This document shows positions 7,158 to 11,716 of a DNA stretch of 11,716 nt, one piece after another. The stretch covers positions 1-11,716 of the forward strand of contig JAJVUU010000054.1 of assembly GCA_021621525.1 (NCBI GenBank), read 5' to 3'. The position numbers were made by a program, and so were the translations under genes. The stretch's first letter is position 1; each line of letters starts with the position of its first letter. The stretch is from Caryophanales bacterium (GTDB taxonomy: Bacteria > Bacillota_I > Bacilli_A > RFN20 > CAG-288). The notes below the pieces were generated by a model. It worked only from the letters and a program-made list of their open reading frames with translations, was not told the DNA's origin and ran no database searches.

Positions 7158-9707
7158 ATGGCCAGTCTGAAACTAGAACACATATATAAGGTCTATCCTA
7201 ACGGCACCAAGGCCGTCAACGATATTTCCTTGGATATCCAGAATGGTGAGTTCATCGTTTTTGTCGGCCCCAGCGGGTGTGGCAAATCCACGACTTTGAG
7301 AATGATCGCCGGACTTGAGGACATCACCGCCGGTGAACTTTATATCGACAACAACATCGTCAACGATGTCGAACCAAAGGACAGGGATATCGCCATGGTT
7401 TTCCAAAACTATGCCTTGTATCCGCATATGACCGTCTATGAGAACATGGCATTCGGTCTGAAACTGAGACATGTTCCGGACGATGTCGTCCAGGAAAAGG
7501 TCCTTTGGGCAGCGGACATCCTCGGCATCAAGGATTATCTTGACAGGAAGCCGAGGAATATGTCCGGCGGCCAGAGACAGCGTGTTGCCTTGGGCCGTTC
7601 CATTCTCCGTGATCCGAAGGTCATGCTTCTTGATGAGCCTTTGAGCAACCTTGATGCAAAGCTTCGTACCCAGATGAGGACGGAAATCGCCAAACTTCAC
7701 CAGAAACTGAAGACGACCTTCATCTATGTCACCCATGATCAGACGGAAGCCATGACCCTCGGAGACAGGGTTGTCGTCATGAAAGGTGGAAGGATTCAGC
7801 AGGTCGATACTCCGAAGAACCTATACAACTATCCTTCCAACAAGTTTGTCGCCGGCTTCATCGGTACTCCGCAGATGAACTTCTTCCCGGTTACGCTTCT
7901 TCGTGAGCAGGACAAGGTCAAGGTCCATTTCAAGGACAATGACTGTGATTTGGAGTGTGATTACAATCAGCTTATCAAGGTTCTTCCTGAATACCTTGAC
8001 GGAAAGCATGACATCGTTCTGGGAATCCGCTGTGAAGCTGTCTCCCTGTGCAAACCCGGAGAGAGTGGTCTCTCCTGCAAGGTCAGCCACTTTGAGGAAC
8101 TTGGAAGCGAGTGCCTCATCTATGGCAACATCACCAATGATGAAGAGATTGATTCTTCCAAGGGCCAAATCATCATCAAGGTCAAGGAAATCGATTCCAT
8201 CAAGCCAGGCGACGTCATCAATGTCAGGCTTGACATGGAGAAAACCTACTTCTTTGATGAAAAGACGGAAGAGACGATTGTCCCTAGAATCCCGAATTAT
8301 AATTCATTTGATGTTTCCGTCAAGAACAATACCATCATGTTGCTTTCCAGCAGGATCAGACTTCCTGAAATCTTAGAGACGCCTGATATCGAACACTGTG
8401 AGCTTCGTCTCCCAAGCGATGCCGTCATCTTCAACAAGCCTGGTATCAAATGCCTCGTCAAGGAAATCGAGACCATCGGCAATAAAAAGCTTGTCCATCT
8501 CCTTCTGGATAATCGTGTCTTCTTTGCTTTGGCTTCCGATAAGGATGATGTTTCTGTCAATCAGGAAATCGAAGTCGCCTTTGACTTCACCAGGCTGACG
8601 CTTATCAATGCCAAGGAAGATACCGTTCTATTCAAACCGATTGCTCCTTTTGACAGCTTCCATGCAAGCTTCTACAACTATCAGTCTGTGATTAGCAAGC
8701 TTGGCGAAGGTTCCTTCAAGGAATATCGTGACAACAAAATAAAGGCTGCCAATGACTACATGGATGCCAAGATCATGCTTGAAAACCAGGATTATGATAA
8801 GAAGAAGCTTGAAATCGACAACCGTGATTCCGAGGCCTTCAAAAACGAAGTTCAGAAGAAGTATGATGAGCTCGTTCTTGAAAACAACAGGAAAATCAAG
8901 GAAACCAGGGAAGAGACAGATAAGAAAATCAAGGAACTCACCCTGAAGCTGAAGTCTGACAAGGCAGAGCTGAAGGCGAAGAATGATGCTCTCTTCAAGG
9001 AGAAGAAGGATAAGGAAGAAAAGGAATTCAAGGAATTCAAGGAGAACAATACCGACAAGGAAGCTCTCAAACGCAGAGTCGATGAATATCATATCTTCAA
9101 GGACAATTATCAGACGGATAAGGAAAATTCCTTCAATCTTGCCTTCAATGGTCTGACCATGGACTATGAGTCGAAGGTTTCTTCCTTAAAGGCGAGCCGC
9201 CGTCGTCTTGTCGATGTCTTGAAGAAGGAAATCAAAGACTGCAAGAACGAACTGGATCAGGCCAGCAATCCTTACGGATATCTGGACAAGGAACACCGCA
9301 TGAACCTGTCCAGACTTTCCAAGGAGAAGCAGAAGGCGGTCAGCAAGGCCGGCTTTGTCTTCTTCCTCCAGTTTGTCTCTGACTATTATGCTCTTTGCTC
9401 TGACATCATCTCCAACAAGCTTGTCCAAGGCCTTGGAACGAGAGTCTTTTCCAAGGAGTTCCGTGTCGATATGCCTCATGACGCCTATCAGATCGTTGAA
9501 AACGGAGGTATCGAAGTCGTTGTCGAGAACAATCTCAACTATGGTGACGTCTTCTTTGTCCGTTGCTCCTATCAGTATTCAGGAGAAAGCAAATTCCTCT
9601 ATCTGAAGTCTGACAAGGCCTATAAGAAGGAAAGCAAGCTTCATGTGACTCTTGATCTGAGCCGCAGCCAGATCACTGAAACGGATATGAACATCCGTCT
9701 TTACTAA
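7158..9707 (+). CDS. malK: Extended MalK/MsmK-type sugar ABC transporter ATPase
   Basis: An 849-residue cytoplasmic ATPase that would power the MalF/MalG permease; usual relatives are about 360-380 residues. Residues 1-235 are a complete nucleotide-binding domain: Walker A GPSGCGKST (37-45), Q-loop Gln83, signature MSGGQRQ (135-141), Walker B VMLLDE with Glu160, D-loop SNLDAK and switch His193. Residues 240-380 are the standard MalK-type regulatory (TOBE/OB) domain with GIRCEAV at 289-295. The extra 470 residues look like a second copy of that domain (381-496), a Lys/Glu-rich helical segment (about 520-730, probably coiled coil or single helix), and a part of a third copy (766-849). The reading frame is unbroken and codon use looks like the neighbours', so this is not an assembly fusion of two genes. 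The extension's role is unknown; sugar sensing, oligomerisation or docking of a partner are guesses. Confidence 0.9.
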   Translation: MASLKLEHIYKVYPNGTKAVNDISLDIQNGEFIVFVGPSGCGKSTTLRMIAGLEDITAGELYIDNNIVNDVEPKDRDIAMVFQNYALYPHMTVYENMAFGLKLRHVPDDVVQEKVLWAADILGIKDYLDRKPRNMSGGQRQRVALGRSILRDPKVMLLDEPLSNLDAKLRTQMRTEIAKLHQKLKTTFIYVTHDQTEAMTLGDRVVVMKGGRIQQVDTPKNLYNYPSNKFVAGFIGTPQMNFFPVTLLREQDKVKVHFKDNDCDLECDYNQLIKVLPEYLDGKHDIVLGIRCEAVSLCKPGESGLSCKVSHFEELGSECLIYGNITNDEEIDSSKGQIIIKVKEIDSIKPGDVINVRLDMEKTYFFDEKTEETIVPRIPNYNSFDVSVKNNTIMLLSSRIRLPEILETPDIEHCELRLPSDAVIFNKPGIKCLVKEIETIGNKKLVHLLLDNRVFFALASDKDDVSVNQEIEVAFDFTRLTLINAKEDTVLFKPIAPFDSFHASFYNYQSVISKLGEGSFKEYRDNKIKAANDYMDAKIMLENQDYDKKKLEIDNRDSEAFKNEVQKKYDELVLENNRKIKETREETDKKIKELTLKLKSDKAELKAKNDALFKEKKDKEEKEFKEFKENNTDKEALKRRVDEYHIFKDNYQTDKENSFNLAFNGLTMDYESKVSSLKASRRRLVDVLKKEIKDCKNELDQASNPYGYLDKEHRMNLSRLSKEKQKAVSKAGFVFFLQFVSDYYALCSDIISNKLVQGLGTRVFSKEFRVDMPHDAYQIVENGGIEVVVENNLNYGDVFFVRCSYQYSGESKFLYLKSDKAYKKESKLHVTLDLSRSQITETDMNIRLY

Positions 9708-9718
9708 GGAGGATTCCT

Positions 9719-10369
9719 ATGAAAAAACATTGGATGATTCCTGGTCTGTGTCTTTTGCTTCTCGCTTCCTGTTCTTCGCGAAACGAAGTAGACTGGAAGA
9801 AGGATGTCAATTCCAGGCTTCCTGACTATCAGGAAGTGAATTATACGAAGTATTCCCCAAGTACGGCTGGTGAAATCAGCGCCAGCAAGGATGGAAATAA
9901 GATTCCTTTTGCCTTCCTCAAGCCAGAGGATTCCTATGCTCTTCCTTCCGGAAAGTATAACGAGGCAACGAAAAGCTTCGATAATGGAAAATCCTATCTC
10001 TTTCTTCTTCCTATCCGCATATCGAAGGAGAACTTCCTTTCCAAGGATGACAATGATGCCGGATCTGGATATGGTGTCTTCCTGGAACAGTTCTGCTATT
10101 CCTATGACTATGTGACCAAGCTTCAGTTCAGGACGAACAAGGATGGCGGATTTGAATTCTATACGAAGGGTACTTCCAAGATGTTTACGATCAACAATTA
10201 CTATTGCACGGATGGACCAGATGATGCTTCGGTCTCTGTCTATGGAAGATATGATTTTACGGCTACCTATGATTCTGACGGACTTCTTGTAAAAGAAAGC
10301 TGCCAAAGTGTTGACTATCAGTCAAAAAGTGATTATGTTGATGTGAGCTGCACCTACAGCTATCTTTGA
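9719..10369 (+). CDS. Lipoprotein of unknown function
   Basis: A 216-residue exported lipoprotein that I do not recognise. AAGGAGG (9706-9712) overlaps the ATPase stop codon and is 6 bases before the ATG. The signal peptide has Lys2, Lys3, a Leu-rich core and the lipobox LASC with Cys18. The mature part is rich in Tyr, Ser, Asp and Lys, with alternating hydrophobic residues typical of beta strands (for example FEFYTKG, VSVYGRYDFTATYDSDG). It has four further cysteines (126, 163, 195, 211), which could form two disulfides outside the cell. No catalytic motif is visible. Its place in the transport operon suggests a surface role in glucan binding or in supporting the amylase or binding protein, but that rests on location alone. 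Confidence 0.8.
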   Translation: MKKHWMIPGLCLLLLASCSSRNEVDWKKDVNSRLPDYQEVNYTKYSPSTAGEISASKDGNKIPFAFLKPEDSYALPSGKYNEATKSFDNGKSYLFLLPIRISKENFLSKDDNDAGSGYGVFLEQFCYSYDYVTKLQFRTNKDGGFEFYTKGTSKMFTINNYYCTDGPDDASVSVYGRYDFTATYDSDGLLVKESCQSVDYQSKSDYVDVSCTYSYL

Positions 10370-10374
10370 TACCC

Positions 10375-11127
10375 ATGAAACTGAAAAAGACTTCCCTTCT
10401 TCTTGTCATCGCCCTATGTTCCTGTGCCAACGGCAATGTTCCCGAGGAAATCAATTCTTTTCTCAACGGCTGTTCTCTGAAGAAGGCCAAGGAGCAGATT
10501 CATAGCATCGACTATCGTTATGAATCCCATACTTTTGATAAGGAAGGGGAAGTCGGTTCTTCTTCGATGCATGTCCTTTATGACCGCAAGGAAGATGACT
10601 TCTATAAATACCAGGTGGAGGACTATACAGGCAGTTCCATCCTGAAATATGATGGCTATGACGTCATGAAGCAGGAAATCTTCACCTATCCTCTCGAGGA
10701 TAAGTATGTCGTGGATACTTATCAGTATCGACGCCTTGATGATGCCTCTTCTCTTGAAAAGGTGAAGTATTCCAGCGTCAGCTATTTCAAGGAAAACAGC
10801 GAAGAACTCATCTATTCGATCTTTTCTTCCAAGACGGAGGGAATCGGAAACAGCGGAGGGCTCTATTACGGAGATTTCTTTGCGGACATCCGTTCCTACT
10901 ATCCCTATATGAAGGTTGAGGATGATGTCCTTGTCTACACTTTGGAGAACTACCCCTATAAAAGTCAGACGGAACAGGGATATATCAATGAAGTGATTAA
11001 AATGGATTTGCTTGGCATGATATTATCTCTTGAGCAGAATGCCAAGAATTCCACCACAGGCATGTCGACTACCCTTTCCCTGAAGGCAGACTACAACGGC
11101 GAAATCGAAAGGGTTGAACGTCCTTAG
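10375..11127 (+). CDS. Lipoprotein of unknown function
   Basis: A 250-residue lipoprotein that I do not recognise. The signal MKLKKTSLLLVIALCSC ends in LCSC (Cys17), the same lipobox form as the amylase upstream. The mature part is acidic and Tyr-rich with likely beta strands (SSMHVLYDRKEDDFYKYQVE, TTLSLKADYNGEIERVE), somewhat like the curved-sheet fold of LolA/LppX-type lipoproteins; that likeness is only an impression. One other Cys, at 33, is present. The ATG comes 5 bases after the previous stop with no Shine-Dalgarno before it, so translation is probably coupled to the upstream gene. An in-frame TTG at 10366 is a less likely start. The gene ends the operon; its stop overlaps that of the opposing esterase. 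Confidence 0.78.
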   Translation: MKLKKTSLLLVIALCSCANGNVPEEINSFLNGCSLKKAKEQIHSIDYRYESHTFDKEGEVGSSSMHVLYDRKEDDFYKYQVEDYTGSSILKYDGYDVMKQEIFTYPLEDKYVVDTYQYRRLDDASSLEKVKYSSVSYFKENSEELIYSIFSSKTEGIGNSGGLYYGDFFADIRSYYPYMKVEDDVLVYTLENYPYKSQTEQGYINEVIKMDLLGMILSLEQNAKNSTTGMSTTLSLKADYNGEIERVERP

Positions 11128-11716
11128 TCTTGTTCCAAGAGCCAATCCAGGCCTTTCAGCATACGAGATTCTTCATCGATGAAATGTCCTCCATGATTCA
11201 GTTCAAAAAGGACATTTTTTGATTGTCTGTTGAAGATGTCCAATGCCTCGAATTGGCAAGTCAGGCCCTTAGACAGAAATCGGTTGTTTCCCTTTGATTC
11301 CTGGTCTCCAAGGGAAAGATAGATGTTCCTGGCATAGCTTTCGTGTTCTTTGAGATAATCGATGAAGTTAGGATACCATAAGGAACCTGAGATGCTTCCG
11401 ACGGAGGAAAAGAGATTGCTCATGGTAGAAGCGTAGATGCTGAAAAGCCCTGCCAGAGAATAACCAAGAAGGATTCTTTTCTCTGGCTTCCTCTTCATGA
11501 GGCTCTCGACCTTGACAAGAATCTCATCTGTGAGTCTCTTAAGGAAAACGGGACCGCCTCCTTTGAAGTCTGCCCCACCATGGAAGACTCTTTCATGTGG
11601 ATAGGGGGAAAGAAGGGAAAACCAATCATCGATGATGATGTTGACTAGAAGGAAGGAATGTTCTTCAATGATTTCGTCGTAGACGTGTTCCAATGGATTG
11701 GAAGACAAAAGAAAAA
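11124..11716 (-). CDS. Putative esterase, alpha/beta hydrolase (5' end outside window)
   Basis: The reading frame stays open to the right edge and has no in-frame ATG; the only start in view, a TTG at 11706-11708, lacks a ribosome site, so the first codons lie outside the window. About 196 codons are visible. The protein resembles the esterase D/Fes-type putative esterases: HSFLLVNIIIDDWFSLLSPYP near the start, the nucleophile elbow GYSLAG (Ser codon at 11457-11459), SVGSISGSLWYP, then SLGDQE (likely Asp or Glu of the triad) and NHGGHF (likely catalytic His). No signal peptide is visible in the part seen. Substrate is unknown. It is transcribed toward the sugar operon and is probably not part of it. 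Confidence 0.75.
   Translation of the reverse strand, partial: FLLSSNPLEHVYDEIIEEHSFLLVNIIIDDWFSLLSPYPHERVFHGGADFKGGGPVFLKRLTDEILVKVESLMKRKPEKRILLGYSLAGLFSIYASTMSNLFSSVGSISGSLWYPNFIDYLKEHESYARNIYLSLGDQESKGNNRFLSKGLTCQFEALDIFNRQSKNVLFELNHGGHFIDEESRMLKGLDWLLEQD

Noticed and set aside
8628..9092. Hydrophobic antisense frame opposite the charged helix of the ATPase
   Set aside because: The reverse complement of Lys/Glu codons gives Leu/Phe codons, producing a false membrane-like protein. It is an artefact of the K/E-rich segment.
7158..9707. Possibility that the long ATPase is two genes joined by a missed stop
   Set aside because: No internal start with a ribosome site stands out near residues 380-520, the frame is continuous, and the second and third modules resemble the first, which points to duplication within one protein.

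Overview
The window carries one coherent maltodextrin/starch-utilisation locus, read left to right, plus the 3' part of an opposing esterase gene. The host looks like a Gram-positive-lineage bacterium of the Bacillota/Mollicutes type. The solute-binding protein and three other exported proteins carry lipoprotein signal peptides with a lipobox, which fits a cell with a single membrane. Shine-Dalgarno sequences are strong (AAGGAGG type). The genetic code is standard: TGA ends two genes and Trp is TGG, so this is not a Mycoplasma- or Spiroplasma-type code. A lineage near Erysipelotrichia or the non-Mycoplasma Mollicutes is a guess from protein style, not something the sequence proves.

Layout. 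1-55: leader with a possible -10 box and a CcpA/LacI-type operator. 56-1576: 4-alpha-glucanotransferase (malQ, GH77). 1577-1672: intergenic stretch with two inverted repeats. 1673-2959: maltodextrin-binding lipoprotein (MalE type). 2960-3043: a perfect 14-bp stem-loop between the malE and malF genes. 3044-4642 and 4642-5544: two ABC permeases (MalF and MalG type), overlapping by one base. 5550-7145: lipid-anchored GH13 alpha-amylase-type enzyme. 7158-9707: MalK/MsmK-type ATPase of 849 residues, more than twice the usual length. 9719-10369 and 10375-11127: two unrecognised lipoproteins. 11124-11716, minus strand: putative esterase, cut by the window edge and overlapping the last lipoprotein gene by 4 bases tail to tail.

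How it works together (inference from families and order): the surface-anchored amylase cuts starch or glycogen outside the cell. The binding lipoprotein captures maltodextrins, the permease pair imports them using the ATPase, and MalQ reshuffles the glucan chains in the cytoplasm. No phosphorylase, alpha-glucosidase or LacI-type regulator gene is in the window. Tight spacing from malE to the last lipoprotein suggests one transcript, with hairpins that could set the ratio of binding protein to permease.

The most unusual item is the ATPase. After a complete ABC domain and a normal MalK-type regulatory domain it appears to carry a second copy of that domain, then about 210 residues of highly charged helix, then part of a third copy. 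The second point is MalQ, which lacks the arginine normally found two residues before the catalytic nucleophile. No gene-free stretch exceeds 100 bases.
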